From: DASTFY01 sp963769115
GTDB lineage: Bacteria > Actinomycetota > Acidimicrobiia > Acidimicrobiales > Ilumatobacteraceae
Assembly: GCA_963769115.1 (NCBI GenBank)
Contig: CAVYKN010000019.1
Location: 489,264 to 553,263, forward strand
Reading direction: 5' to 3'
Length of the DNA: 64,000 nt
Positions 53,841 through 62,694 of this stretch are shown one piece after another; positions within the stretch are counted from its first letter, which is position 1; every line of letters starts with the position of its first letter. Both the position numbers and the translations under genes were made by a program. The notes beneath the pieces were generated by a model. The model made no database searches. It had not been told where the DNA came from and saw only the letters and a program-made list of their open reading frames with translations.

Positions 53841-54040
53841 GCGAGGGTGTAGCCGGCGTCGTCGATGGCCGCGGCCAGCTGCTCGTGGTCGACGGGGGTG
53901 TCGGAGGTGACGGTGACGACGCCGGTGGGGAGGTCGATGTCAACGCCGGCGACACCGGGAATGGACTGGAGGGCATGGGTGACGGCGGCGACGCAATGGC
54001 CGCAGGTCATGCCGGTGATGGTGTAGGTGGCGACGGTCAC
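53837..54040 (-). CDS. copZ: CopZ-type heavy-metal-associated chaperone
   Basis: A 67-residue HMA-domain protein: TYTITGMTCGHCVAAVTHAL with the Cu(I)-binding Cys13 and Cys16, VDIDLPTGVVTVTSDTPVDH, and AAAIDDAGYTLA at the end. It carries Cu(I) in the cytosol to the ATPase. It overlaps the copB stop and the csoR start by four bases each. Confidence 0.92.
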   Translation of the reverse strand: MTVATYTITGMTCGHCVAAVTHALQSIPGVAGVDIDLPTGVVTVTSDTPVDHEQLAAAIDDAGYTLA

Positions 54041-56133
54041 GGTTGGCTCCTCGAAGGGGTAGGGGTGAGCTGCACGCGGCGCAGCAGCTGGGCGTTGGCG
54101 GCCACGACGATGGTGGAGACGCTCATCAAGATGGCGCCCACTGCGGGGGCGAGGGTGAGTCCGGCCCAGGCGAAGGCGCCAGCGGCGAGGGGGATGGCGA
54201 CGATGTTGTACCCGGCGGCCCAGGCCAGGTTCTGGCGCATCTTGCGGTAGGAGGCCCGCGAGAGGCGGATGACACCGGCGACGGCGCGGGGATCACTGCC
54301 GGCGAGGACGACGCCGGCGGACTCGATGGCCACGTCGGTTCCGGCGCCGATGGCGAGGCCGACGTCGGCTCGGGCGAGAGCGGGGGCGTCGTTGACGCCA
54401 TCGCCGACCATGGCCACCGCCAGGCCGCGGTCCTGCAGGGTGGTGACGGTGCGGTCCTTGTCGGCGGGCAGGACTTCGGCGAACACCTCGTCGACGCCGA
54501 CCTGGGCGCCGACATGGTCGGCGACGGAGCGGGCGTCACCGGTGATCATCACCACGTGGGTGACGCCCAGGCCGTGGAGGTCGGCGACCGCGGCGGCCGC
54601 TTCGGGCCGCACCTCGTCCTCGAGGGCGAACGCCGCGACCACCGAGGTGTCGTCGAGGAGATGCAGCACCGCCGCACCGCGCTCGGTCCATCCGGCGGTG
54701 GTCGCGGCCAGCTCGGCGGGAATCGTGAGGCCGCGCTGGCGGAGCAGGGCCGGGCCACCGACGGCGTAGCGGCGCCCGTTGACGGTTGCCTCCACGCCTC
54801 GGCCAGTGAGCGCGGTGAAGTCGGAGGCCTTGGGTGTGGCCTGGCCTGCGGCGGTGACGATGGCGCGGGCCAGCGGGTGCTCGGAATCTCCTTCGACGGC
54901 GGCGGCGATGGCCAGGACGTGGTCACGGTCGTGGCCGTCGGAGGTGGCGATGCCGGTGACGGCGTGGTTGCCCCGTGTGAGGGTGCCGGTCTTGTCGAAC
55001 AGGACCGTGTCGACCGTTCGCATCCGCTCCAGAGCGAGGCGGTCCTTGACGAGGATGCCGGCCTTGGCCGACACGGCAGTGGAGATTGCGACCACGAGCG
55101 GGATGGCCAGCCCGAGGGCGTGGGGGCAGGCGATGACCAACACGGTGACCGCCGAGGTGAGGGCCGTGTCCCAGTCGCCGAGCGCGCCCCACACGACGAA
55201 CGTGACCAGGGCGGAGCCGGTGGCGATGTAGAAGAGGAGAGCGGCGAAACGGTCAGCCAGAACCTGGGCCCGGGACCGCGACGCCTGGGCGTCGGCTACT
55301 AGGCGCTGGATGCCGGCCAGGGCGGTGTCATCGCCAACGGCCGTGACCCGCACGCGGATCGCCGAGTCGGTGGACACGGTGCCGGCGACCACGCGGGAAC
55401 CGGTGGTCTTGGCAACGGGGCGGGACTCGCCGGTGATCATCGACTCGTCGAGCTCGGCGGCTCCCTCGACGATCACTCCGTCGGCCGGCACCCGCCCACC
55501 CGGACGAACGAGCACCACGTCACCGAGCCGCAGGTCACCGGCAGAGATGCGATCGATCTCGTCGCCGTGGACGATCTCGGCCTCGTCTGGCAGCAGGGCC
55601 GCCAACGCGGCCAGCGCCCCCTGGGCCTGGCCGATGGCCTTCATCTCCTGCCAGTGGCCGAGCAACATGATGGTGACGAGGGCCGCGAGCTCCCACCAGA
55701 ACTCGAGATCGACCCACCCCAGTGTTGAGGCCATCGAGGCGCCCCACGCCACCGTGATGGCCATCGCGATCAGCAGCATCATCCCCGGCGCCCGGTCGCG
55801 GACCTCGGCCACGGCGCCGGCCAGGAACGGTTGGCCGCCGTAGAAGAAGATGAACGTCCCCAGGAGCGGCCCGACCCAGGCGACATGCGACAGCTCGTAG
55901 CCGAACCACCCCATCACCATCTCGGAGGTCACGACGACCGGGACGGTCAGGGCCAAGCTCAGCCAGAACTTGCGGCGGAACGCCTCCGGGTCGTGACCCG
56001 CGTGCTTGTCGTGGCCGGCGTGCGCGTCATGGGCAGCGTGTTCGCCGTGCCCGACGCCCGCCTCGTCACTGGCGTGCGGGTCGCCGCGTTGGCCGCCATC
56101 GGCACCAGCGCCGTCACGTCCGTCATGGGGCAT
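54037..56133 (-). CDS. copB: Copper-translocating P1B-type ATPase with CPH motif (CopB type)
   Basis: A 698-residue P-type ATPase. A His-rich N-terminus (GHGEHAAHDAHAGHDKHAGH) replaces the usual HMA domains; then come paired membrane helices, the actuator motif TGES (ITGESRPVAK), Cys336-Pro-His338 in VIACPHALGLAIP, the phosphorylated Asp380 in DKTGTLTRG, HP in DSEHPLARAI, and GDGVNDAPAL. The CPH motif marks subgroup P1B-3 (CopB), exporting Cu+/Cu2+ or Ag+. ATG at 56133 is preceded by no obvious ribosome binding site; a 12-codon frame ending 9 bases upstream has one. Confidence 0.92.
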   Translation of the reverse strand: MPHDGRDGAGADGGQRGDPHASDEAGVGHGEHAAHDAHAGHDKHAGHDPEAFRRKFWLSLALTVPVVVTSEMVMGWFGYELSHVAWVGPLLGTFIFFYGGQPFLAGAVAEVRDRAPGMMLLIAMAITVAWGASMASTLGWVDLEFWWELAALVTIMLLGHWQEMKAIGQAQGALAALAALLPDEAEIVHGDEIDRISAGDLRLGDVVLVRPGGRVPADGVIVEGAAELDESMITGESRPVAKTTGSRVVAGTVSTDSAIRVRVTAVGDDTALAGIQRLVADAQASRSRAQVLADRFAALLFYIATGSALVTFVVWGALGDWDTALTSAVTVLVIACPHALGLAIPLVVAISTAVSAKAGILVKDRLALERMRTVDTVLFDKTGTLTRGNHAVTGIATSDGHDRDHVLAIAAAVEGDSEHPLARAIVTAAGQATPKASDFTALTGRGVEATVNGRRYAVGGPALLRQRGLTIPAELAATTAGWTERGAAVLHLLDDTSVVAAFALEDEVRPEAAAAVADLHGLGVTHVVMITGDARSVADHVGAQVGVDEVFAEVLPADKDRTVTTLQDRGLAVAMVGDGVNDAPALARADVGLAIGAGTDVAIESAGVVLAGSDPRAVAGVIRLSRASYRKMRQNLAWAAGYNIVAIPLAAGAFAWAGLTLAPAVGAILMSVSTIVVAANAQLLRRVQLTPTPSRSQP

Positions 56134-56142
56134 CGCGGGGTG

Positions 56143-56181
56143 CTAGTCGGGTGGCACGGTCGGCGTGCGTTGGTGTTCCAT
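56143..56181 (-). other. Short leader frame in phase with copB, ending in TAG
   Basis: An ATG at 56181 follows a strong GGAGGAGGG ribosome binding site and encodes 12 residues (MEHQRTPTVPPD) before TAG at 56143-56145. It is in the same phase as copB, whose ATG lies 9 bases after the stop. It could be a leader peptide with translational re-initiation, or the real copB start with a substitution creating the stop. Confidence 0.45.
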
Positions 56182-56214
56182 GGCACCCTCCTCCGGATGG
56201 TCCACTAGCTCAGT

Positions 56215-56237
56215 ATACCCCTACCCCCTATAGGTAT
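56215..56237. promoter_or_regulatory. Candidate CsoR operator upstream of copB
   Basis: A 23-bp imperfect inverted repeat starts ATACCCCTA and ends TATAGGTAT, with a C-run between. Alternating C/G-runs flanked by A/T are typical of CsoR operators. It lies 34 bp upstream of the leader ATG of copB, so CsoR from the same operon is the expected ligand. Overlapping -10-like AT-rich sequence (CTATAGGTAT) suggests that it covers the promoter. Confidence 0.6.
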
Positions 56238-56359
56238 CAACGCCGCGGCGGCCCTGATCGCCGCGAGGATCGTTTCCGCCCGCGGGTGCCTTTGTCCCGG
56301 TAAGGCGTCATGGAGGGTTCCTCCGTGGTCGGCTGCGACGGGTCAGCCGCGGAAGGGGG

Positions 56360-58819
56360 CTACTCGGATCGCGAGGCCGAAGGCGGCGTACCGCTGCAAG
56401 AACTCGCGCGACCTCGTGGGACTCGGGCGGCCTCTTCTCGGAAGACGCGGGCGAACTCGCGCTTGAAGCCCAACCGCGGATGTTGGGCTACCACGGCCGC
56501 GATGGCCGAAGGCGGGAGGTCCCAGGCGCGAAGTCCGATGACGTCGAGGGCGGCGCCGGCGGAGAGGAGATACGCCACAGGCCCGTCGGATGGACGGACG
56601 TCGGGACTGTGGTGCAGCGTGATGGCGGACGCAAGAGTCTCCGCTGCTGTCGACGGGAGGCCGACATCGTCGGCGACCTGGAGAGCGACTGCCGCGCTGG
56701 CAACCGTGAAGTCGAGCCCATTGCCCGCGCCGTCGGACAGCGCGACGTCGTGCAGAAGCGCCGCGGTGTACAGGAGTTCGCGGTCGACCTCGACGTGGTC
56801 GATCAATCCGAGGGCTGCTCCGAATGTGTAGGTGCGGAGGGAGTGGTTGAGGAGCGTGGCGTCGAGATGGGCGACAGCATGCGCCTCGGCGACGCGGGTG
56901 AGGATCGTCGCGGGCGGCGTCAGCCGAGACGGGTCGAGATCACGGCGTCGCCCCCGGTTCAGGTGTGCGGCCATGGCGATGCGGCCTGCGACGCTGCGCG
57001 CCTGCGCGGAGATGACCACCGGGATCATCGACGTTCTCTCGGCGGCGGTGAGCTGCCCGCCGGTGCGCAGTGACCAGGCGTGGGTTCCGATGCGATGAGT
57101 GCGAGGCTGGTCGACGCGGAAGCTGAACATCATCCCGTCCTGGTTGTGCTCGGCGATGTGGCAGTGCGCCATCCACAGGCCAGGTTCGGTGACCTCGAGC
57201 ACGATGTCGGCGGTCTCACCGGCGCGGACGAGCACGGTGTCCTTCCACACGAGGTTGGCGGGTGGTTGGCCGTCGCGGTCGATGACCAGGAACCGTCCAG
57301 CGCCGTGGATGTGGAACGGATGGTGCATCGGATGATCGCTGTCCATGGTGTTGACGAGACGGATCTTCACCCGGTCCCCGACTGTGAATGTCCAGTCGAT
57401 CGCCGTGTTCTCGGCGCCCGTCTCCTGATCGACGAGCCTCCAGATCATGTTCGAGGCGTCGGTCCGGGCGTTGATCTCCGGCATGAGATCTTCCCACTCC
57501 AGCCCGTCAGCGGAGTCGTGGGCGTGATCGTGATCGTGATGGTGTGCGTCCTGGGCCGGCATATCGGCGGTGTCGCTCAGGACCAGCTTCATTCCGCACT
57601 TGGGGCATGTGCCGGGTTCGCTGCTGGTGACCTCCGGGTGCATCGGGCAGACGTAGGTCGTTGGGGCGGCAGGGACGAGCTTCATCCCGCACTTCGGGCA
57701 GGTTCCCGGTTCATCGCTGGTGACCTCCGGGTGCATCGGGCACACGTATGACGATGCCGCCGGCGGGGAGTCGCCGGAGCCGTAGAGGATTGGCATCGAG
57801 GCGGTGAACACGAGTGTCTTGTCCGGGGTACGGGTGCGCTCCTGGTCGAGCCGTGCGCGTTCCGTGGCGAGCTCGTCGTTGACGTGCAGCGTCTCGAACT
57901 CCTCGTGGAGCGATCGTTCCGCGGGCGGGTCGGCGACGATCACGGAGCCGAGCCGGTAGCTGCGGTCGGGCGTCCGGTGCTCGATCGGGAAGGTGCCGCT
58001 CGTGTCGAAGAGGACGTCGACGACGGCTCGCTCGGAGGGTGCGAGCAGCTCACTGTCGGTCCACTCTTCGCGTTCGCAGCGGCCGCTGTCGCCGCCGACC
58101 AGCTTCATTCGCGTGCCGGGGATCGACACGTTGAAGATGCGGGTGTTGGCGGTGTTGGTGAAGAAGAAGCGCACCACCTCACCGGCCTGTGCGTCGAGGG
58201 TCAGGTCGGTGGAGCCGCCGGTGAGCATGACGTTGCCGAAGCGGCCCATGGCGGTGTGGGTGGGTCCATCGGTTCGGAACGGCGTGATGCGTCCGTCTTC
58301 GAGGAGGATGTCGTCGAGGGTGACGATGGCTTCGCGGTTGACGGCCGGCCATGCCTTGTCTGTGGGTGGGTCGACGATGATGTTCCCGTAGAGGCCCATC
58401 TCCAGGCCGTAGTCCTCGCGGACGTGGGGGTGGTACCAGTAGACGCCGTCGTCGGGGAACCGCAGCCGGTAGATGAACTCGCCGCCGACGGGGATGGGGG
58501 CCTGGGTCTCCTCGGGCACGCCGTCGTAGGCGTTCTGCAGCCGGAGGCCGTGCCAGTGCACGGTGGTTTCGTGGTCGCCGTCGTTGCGCACCCGCACCGT
58601 CACCTCCGAGCCCTGTGCCACGCGCAGGGTCGGGCCGGGGATGGAGCCGTTGTAGGCGAGCATGCGCACGCGGGTATCGCCGAGCTCGTTGACGACGGGG
58701 GCGATGCGCAGGTCGTAGGTGTCGCCGTCGCCGAGTTCGACGACGGTGCTCGGGCCGCAGGCAGGGAGACCGTCGACGGCGGTCGGGAAGCCGTGGTCGT
58801 GGACGTGGATGGTGGTCAT
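56360..58819 (-). CDS. Multicopper oxidase with two internal metal-binding modules and a C-terminal HD domain
   Basis: An 819-residue fusion. Residues 1-340 are a multicopper-oxidase N-part (TVHWHGLRL, YWYHPHVRED). About 355-413 hold two tandem YVCPMHPEVTS...PGTCPKCGMKLV modules, the heavy-metal-binding repeat usually found at the N-terminus of copper ATPases. A His-rich linker (DAHHHDHDHAHDS) follows, then the type 1/2/3 copper end (HPMHHPFHIHGAGRF, MAHCHIAEHNQDGM). Residues about 640-800 are an HD phosphohydrolase (NHSLRTYTFG with His659, LLYTAALLHDVAL with HD at 690-691). No signal peptide is visible. ATG at 58819 overlaps the DUF3703 stop. The HD fusion is unusual; copper oxidation is likely, the HD role is unknown. 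Confidence 0.85.
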   Translation of the reverse strand: MTTIHVHDHGFPTAVDGLPACGPSTVVELGDGDTYDLRIAPVVNELGDTRVRMLAYNGSIPGPTLRVAQGSEVTVRVRNDGDHETTVHWHGLRLQNAYDGVPEETQAPIPVGGEFIYRLRFPDDGVYWYHPHVREDYGLEMGLYGNIIVDPPTDKAWPAVNREAIVTLDDILLEDGRITPFRTDGPTHTAMGRFGNVMLTGGSTDLTLDAQAGEVVRFFFTNTANTRIFNVSIPGTRMKLVGGDSGRCEREEWTDSELLAPSERAVVDVLFDTSGTFPIEHRTPDRSYRLGSVIVADPPAERSLHEEFETLHVNDELATERARLDQERTRTPDKTLVFTASMPILYGSGDSPPAASSYVCPMHPEVTSDEPGTCPKCGMKLVPAAPTTYVCPMHPEVTSSEPGTCPKCGMKLVLSDTADMPAQDAHHHDHDHAHDSADGLEWEDLMPEINARTDASNMIWRLVDQETGAENTAIDWTFTVGDRVKIRLVNTMDSDHPMHHPFHIHGAGRFLVIDRDGQPPANLVWKDTVLVRAGETADIVLEVTEPGLWMAHCHIAEHNQDGMMFSFRVDQPRTHRIGTHAWSLRTGGQLTAAERTSMIPVVISAQARSVAGRIAMAAHLNRGRRRDLDPSRLTPPATILTRVAEAHAVAHLDATLLNHSLRTYTFGAALGLIDHVEVDRELLYTAALLHDVALSDGAGNGLDFTVASAAVALQVADDVGLPSTAAETLASAITLHHSPDVRPSDGPVAYLLSAGAALDVIGLRAWDLPPSAIAAVVAQHPRLGFKREFARVFREEAARVPRGRASSCSGTPPSASRSE
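57581..57748 (-). repeat. Tandem duplication (93-bp period) encoding two metal-binding modules
   Basis: Two copies of about 75 bp, at 57581-57655 and 57674-57748, encode the two CPMHP...CPKCGMKL modules of the oxidase. They match closely at nucleotide level, including silent positions (TGACCTCCGGGTGCATCGGG in both), which suggests a fairly recent internal duplication. Confidence 0.75.
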
Positions 58820-59226
58820 GCCGCACCTCCGAGGGCGAGCAGGAGCGGGCGGAGGTCGTCCGGTACCGCCATGGGTGAGAACGCGCTGACATCGGCGCCG
58901 CCGGTGTTGCCGACCGGGTAGCGACCGCTGACCGAGCCGGGCACGGCCAGGATGAGGCGCAGCAGCTGACCGGCCATCTCGCGGCCGTCGCGGCGGCGCA
59001 CCGAAGCGGCCAGCATGGCACCGTGCGTACGCAGGTGAAGGCCGGCCAGCGGCTGGCTGAGGATGTGCGCCCGCTCCAGGTGGCGCCACTCGACCGTCGC
59101 GTCACCGGTCCGGCGAGCCGTGGTGGCGGCGTGGCGTTCTGCCTGCCAGGCCGCCTCGAGCGCCCGCCGGGCTTCGATGGGTTCTGCGGATGGCGTCGCT
59201 GCGGTGATGTCCCTCGTCGATGTCAT
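58816..59226 (-). CDS. DUF3703-family protein
   Basis: A 136-residue protein of the DUF3703 family: EARRALEAAWQAERHAATTA, EWRHLERAHILSQPLAGLHL, LRTHGAMLAASVRRRDGREM, VPGSVSGRYPVGNTGGADVS. Several conserved His and Asn residues suggest a metal site. Family members are often found with copper or mercury genes but have no established activity. Its stop overlaps the oxidase ATG (ATGA), so the two are coupled. ATG at 59226. Confidence 0.85.
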   Translation of the reverse strand: MTSTRDITAATPSAEPIEARRALEAAWQAERHAATTARRTGDATVEWRHLERAHILSQPLAGLHLRTHGAMLAASVRRRDGREMAGQLLRLILAVPGSVSGRYPVGNTGGADVSAFSPMAVPDDLRPLLLALGGAA

Positions 59227-59290
59227 GCATCACAGGGGACCGCGGCCGTCTGGTACGGGCCTTGCACCGGCCTGTTACGGACTGCAGGTG

Positions 59291-59749
59291 TCAGCGATCT
59301 GGTGTTTCGGCGGCGGTCTTGATCGCCTCGAGCGTCGTTTCCATGGTGTCGGCGTTGCGGCGGTCTCGGTCTGGGGACCCGGTGATCAACGGCGACACCG
59401 CGCGGAGGAACCGGCCGCGGCGATCGTCCACCGCTTCGACCAGCCGGACGGCGTCACCTTCGGTCTCGAGCCGGTACTCCCACCGGGCGACCGGCAGCCC
59501 GAAGTAGGTGACCTCCCACGCGAACCGCTCGCCGTCGCGCGCATCGGCGATCGTGGACGTCGTGGTCCACCTGCGCCACCCGTTGCGGCTCGTCCCGCGG
59601 AAGCGGGCGCCGACCTCAGCCCGATCGGCGCCGCCCACCCACCGGCAGCGGACACACTCGGGACTCCACTCGCCCATGCGGACCGGATCGGCGATGAGCG
59701 GATAGACGTCGTCGGCGCGGGCGTGGATGAGGATGGAACGGTCGGTCAT
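59291..59749 (-). CDS. SRPBCC-fold (polyketide-cyclase-like) protein
   Basis: A 152-residue START/SRPBCC protein: SILIHARADDVYPLIADPVR, MGEWSPECVRCRWVGGADRA, RFAWEVTYFGLPVARWEYRL, TMETTLEAIKTAAE at the C-terminal helix. It binds a hydrophobic ligand in a helix-grip pocket. ATG at 59749 overlaps the stop of the large regulator gene, so the two are co-translated. 64 bp separate it from the DUF3703 gene. Confidence 0.85.
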   Translation of the reverse strand: MTDRSILIHARADDVYPLIADPVRMGEWSPECVRCRWVGGADRAEVGARFRGTSRNGWRRWTTTSTIADARDGERFAWEVTYFGLPVARWEYRLETEGDAVRLVEAVDDRRGRFLRAVSPLITGSPDRDRRNADTMETTLEAIKTAAETPDR

Positions 59750-62694
59750 TTCGTCATCTCCGACACAAGATCGTTGAAGCTGGCCTTCACGGGTGTGGCG
59801 GCGTTCTCGTCGGTGACGGTGCCTTCGAGGACGGCGAGCTCCTGGGCGTCACGCTGACGCAGCGGTAGACCGCGCCGGGCACGCTCGGTCCGCGCCGCCT
59901 GCAGCAGGATGGCGGTGAGATCCGGGCGGTCAACCGCCTCATCGCGTGCCAGGTCCTCGACGGCCTCGCACACCGCCGCGGCATGTCCGATCCGTGAGGC
60001 CAGCGTGAGTGCACGCCGGTGGTGGACCCTGGCCTCGTCCAGGTCACCGTGCAGGCGGGACGCCTGGCCGAGCACATGGAGGGCGGAGACGATCCCTTCG
60101 GTGTAACCGATCAGCTCCTGCAGGGCCAGCGCTTCGGAAGCAGCGGACACTGCGGCCGCCGTGTCGCCGGCGGCGATGGCGATTTGCGCCACCTGCGTCA
60201 GGGCGATGCCCAGGACGTGGCGGTCACCGGCCCGGCGGGCGTGCTCGACGCCGATCGAGGCGACCGCCTCCGCCGTGGGGTCGTCGAGGTCGAAGAGAGT
60301 GCGGGCGAGGAGCACGTTGCACACCGCCAGCCCCCAACGGTCGTCCAGCTTGTCGAACAGCGCGATCGCCTCACGGTGGGCGTCGAGTGACCGCTCGTGG
60401 TTGCCGAGCGCCCATTCGGCGACCGCCGCGGCGTTGAGGCCGTAGGCGGTGCCGGCGTCGTCGCACGCCCGGGCGATCTCGGCGGCGCGATAGCCGGCGT
60501 CGCGGGCGGTCTCCAGTCGGCCCAGCGACGCGGCGAGCAGGGCATAGCCCCACAGGCACCTGGCCCGCACCGGCGGGAGCACGTCGGTGACCTCGACGAG
60601 CCGCTCGAGGTGCTGGATCGCTTCGGTCAGCATGCCGTTGAGCGTCCAGAACCAGGCCAACGCCCCGGCCAGACGGGCGGCGCGGCTGATGTCGCCGGTG
60701 AGCAGGCACCACTCAAGCGCGGCCCGGAGGTTGTTGATCTCGCTGCGGAACTGGTCGAGCCAGGCGAGCTGGTCGGCGCCGCGGATCTCCACCTCTCCGT
60801 GCTCGGCCAGCTGCACGTAGACGTCGGCGTGGCGGTCGCGGGTCTCGTCGGCGTCGAGTTCGGCGAGGGCCTCCAAGGCGTAGGCGCGCAGGGTGTCGAG
60901 CAGCCGGTATCGGTCGTGACCGGCCCGGGCCACCATCGACTGCCTCACCAGTGAGGCCAGCAACTCCAGTGGCGCTTCGAGGCCGTGACCGGCGACGGTC
61001 AGCGCGGCGTCGAGGCCGAACGTGCCGGCGAACGTGCCGAGGCGGGCGAAGAACGTCCGTTGCGGCACGGAGAGCAGCTCGAAGCTCCAGTCCACGGCCG
61101 CTCGCAGCGTCTGTTGCCGTGCGGACACGTCGCTGCCGCCGTCGACGAGCAGCGCGAAGCGGTCCTCGAGGCGCATTCGGATGGCGGCAGGACTCAGCAC
61201 GTCGGTGCGGGCCGCGGCCAGCTCGATGGCCAGCGGCAGCCCGTCCAGCGCGATGCACACGGCGGCGATGTCGGCGGCGACGGCGTCGGTGATCTCGAGA
61301 TCGGGAGCGACCGCGGTCGCCCGCTCGATGAACAGCGCGACGGCGGCGTGCGAGGTGATCTCGCCGGCGCCAGCAGCATCCGGTGGTGGCAGATCCAACG
61401 GTGGCACCGGCCAGGCGACTTCGCCCGACACCCCGAGCGGGCGCCGGCTGGTGGCAACCATCCGCACACCGGGCGCCGTGTGCAACACGGCCGACGCCAC
61501 CTGGGCGGCGGCGGCGACGACGTGCTCACAGGTGTCCAGCACGACGAGCAGTTCGCGGGACGCCAGCGTCTCGGCGATCGCCGCCACCGGGTCGTCGCCC
61601 GGCGCGATCGCCACGCCCGCTGCGGCGGCGACCGTCGGGGCGACCAGGCCGGGGTCGTCGATCGGGCTGAAGTCGACGTAACACGACTGCTGCCGGTGCC
61701 GGACCGCGACCTCGATGGCCAGCCGGGTCTTGCCGGCGCCGGCTGGGCCGGTGAGCGTCACGGCCCGGTGGCGTTCCAGCAGGTGTTCGAGCCGAGTGAT
61801 CTGCTCATCGCGCCCGACGAGCGCCGAGACCGGAACGGGGAGCCGCCCCGACGTCCGCCGTCGCGGCGGTGACGACGGCTCGACGGCGGTCACGACGGCG
61901 GCCGGTGTCGGCTCCTCCGGCGCCACCCAGTCCAACGCCGGGTCCTGGTTGAGGATCCGTCGTTCCAGGTCACGCAGGTCCGCGCCGGGCTCGATGCCGA
62001 GCTCCTCCACCAGCGTGCGCCGGGCCTGCCCGTAGGCGCGCAAGGCGTCGGCCTGGCGGCCCGACCGGTACAGGGCGAGCACGAGTTGCTCATGAAATCG
62101 CTCCTGCAGCGGCATCTGTCGGACCAGCTCGGAGAGCTCGCCGAGCGTGTCGCCGTGGCGGCCGAGTCGAAGCAACAGGTCGATACGGCGTTCCGTCGCC
62201 AGCCAACGCAGCTCCTCCAGCCTGGCGGTCTCGCCGCGGGCGAACTCCATGTCCGCCACGTCCTCCAACGCGTCGCCGCGCCACAGCGCCAAGGCGCGCT
62301 CGACCTCGTCCAGCGCGCTGTGCAGCTCGGTCTCGGAACGAACCGAACTCAACGGTGAGAACGTGCGACTCGCGGCCTCGAACCGATGCGCATCGATCCG
62401 CTCAGGCTCGATCAGCAGGGCGTAGCCGCCGGCCCGCGTCTCCACGACCGTGGATCCGCCGGGCTCGGCGCCACCGAGGGTCTTGCGGAGGTAGGACACC
62501 TGGATCTGCAGCGCGTTGGCCGGGTTGCGCGGCAACTCATCGCCCCACAGCACATCGACCAGGAAGTCAGACGGCACCGTGTGGCCCCGGCGTAGAACCA
62601 ACGCCACCAGGATCGTGCGCGGCAGCCCGCGCCTGATCGGCACCACATCGGAACCACAGCGGACTTCCAGCGGCCCGAGAATGCCGAACTCCAC
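59746..62694 (-). CDS. AfsR/BTAD-type regulator with NB-ARC ATPase and TPR domains
   Basis: A 982-residue STAND-type regulator. Residues about 1-95 form an OmpR-type winged helix (MEFGILGPLEVRCGSDVVPI, NALQIQVSYLRKTLGG); about 100-250 the BTAD helical domain (LYRSGRQADALRAYGQARRT); about 300-560 an NB-ARC ATPase with Walker A TGPAGAGKTRL (Lys322) and Walker B LLVVLDTCEHV; the rest is TPR-like. Such proteins oligomerise on ATP and activate secondary-metabolism or stress genes. ATG at 62694. No phosphorylation-based receiver is present. Its targets are unknown; the coupled SRPBCC gene is the nearest candidate. Confidence 0.92.
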   Translation of the reverse strand: MEFGILGPLEVRCGSDVVPIRRGLPRTILVALVLRRGHTVPSDFLVDVLWGDELPRNPANALQIQVSYLRKTLGGAEPGGSTVVETRAGGYALLIEPERIDAHRFEAASRTFSPLSSVRSETELHSALDEVERALALWRGDALEDVADMEFARGETARLEELRWLATERRIDLLLRLGRHGDTLGELSELVRQMPLQERFHEQLVLALYRSGRQADALRAYGQARRTLVEELGIEPGADLRDLERRILNQDPALDWVAPEEPTPAAVVTAVEPSSPPRRRTSGRLPVPVSALVGRDEQITRLEHLLERHRAVTLTGPAGAGKTRLAIEVAVRHRQQSCYVDFSPIDDPGLVAPTVAAAAGVAIAPGDDPVAAIAETLASRELLVVLDTCEHVVAAAAQVASAVLHTAPGVRMVATSRRPLGVSGEVAWPVPPLDLPPPDAAGAGEITSHAAVALFIERATAVAPDLEITDAVAADIAAVCIALDGLPLAIELAAARTDVLSPAAIRMRLEDRFALLVDGGSDVSARQQTLRAAVDWSFELLSVPQRTFFARLGTFAGTFGLDAALTVAGHGLEAPLELLASLVRQSMVARAGHDRYRLLDTLRAYALEALAELDADETRDRHADVYVQLAEHGEVEIRGADQLAWLDQFRSEINNLRAALEWCLLTGDISRAARLAGALAWFWTLNGMLTEAIQHLERLVEVTDVLPPVRARCLWGYALLAASLGRLETARDAGYRAAEIARACDDAGTAYGLNAAAVAEWALGNHERSLDAHREAIALFDKLDDRWGLAVCNVLLARTLFDLDDPTAEAVASIGVEHARRAGDRHVLGIALTQVAQIAIAAGDTAAAVSAASEALALQELIGYTEGIVSALHVLGQASRLHGDLDEARVHHRRALTLASRIGHAAAVCEAVEDLARDEAVDRPDLTAILLQAARTERARRGLPLRQRDAQELAVLEGTVTDENAATPVKASFNDLVSEMTK

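Noticed and set aside
53641..54010. Possible repeat array in the csoR-copZ area
   Set aside because: Repeated GTCG/GACG words come from codon bias; there is no regular spacer or conserved direct repeat, so it is not CRISPR.
48055..56145. Pyrrolysine or amber recoding at the two in-frame TAG codons
   Set aside because: No pyl genes or corrinoid methylamine methyltransferases are seen, one gene has a second lesion, and substitution or leader-peptide explanations are simpler.
58820..59089. Ninety extra N-terminal residues for the multicopper oxidase
   Set aside because: Low-complexity Arg/Pro sequence lying over DUF3703; the ATG at 58819 overlaps the DUF3703 stop and gives the normal start.
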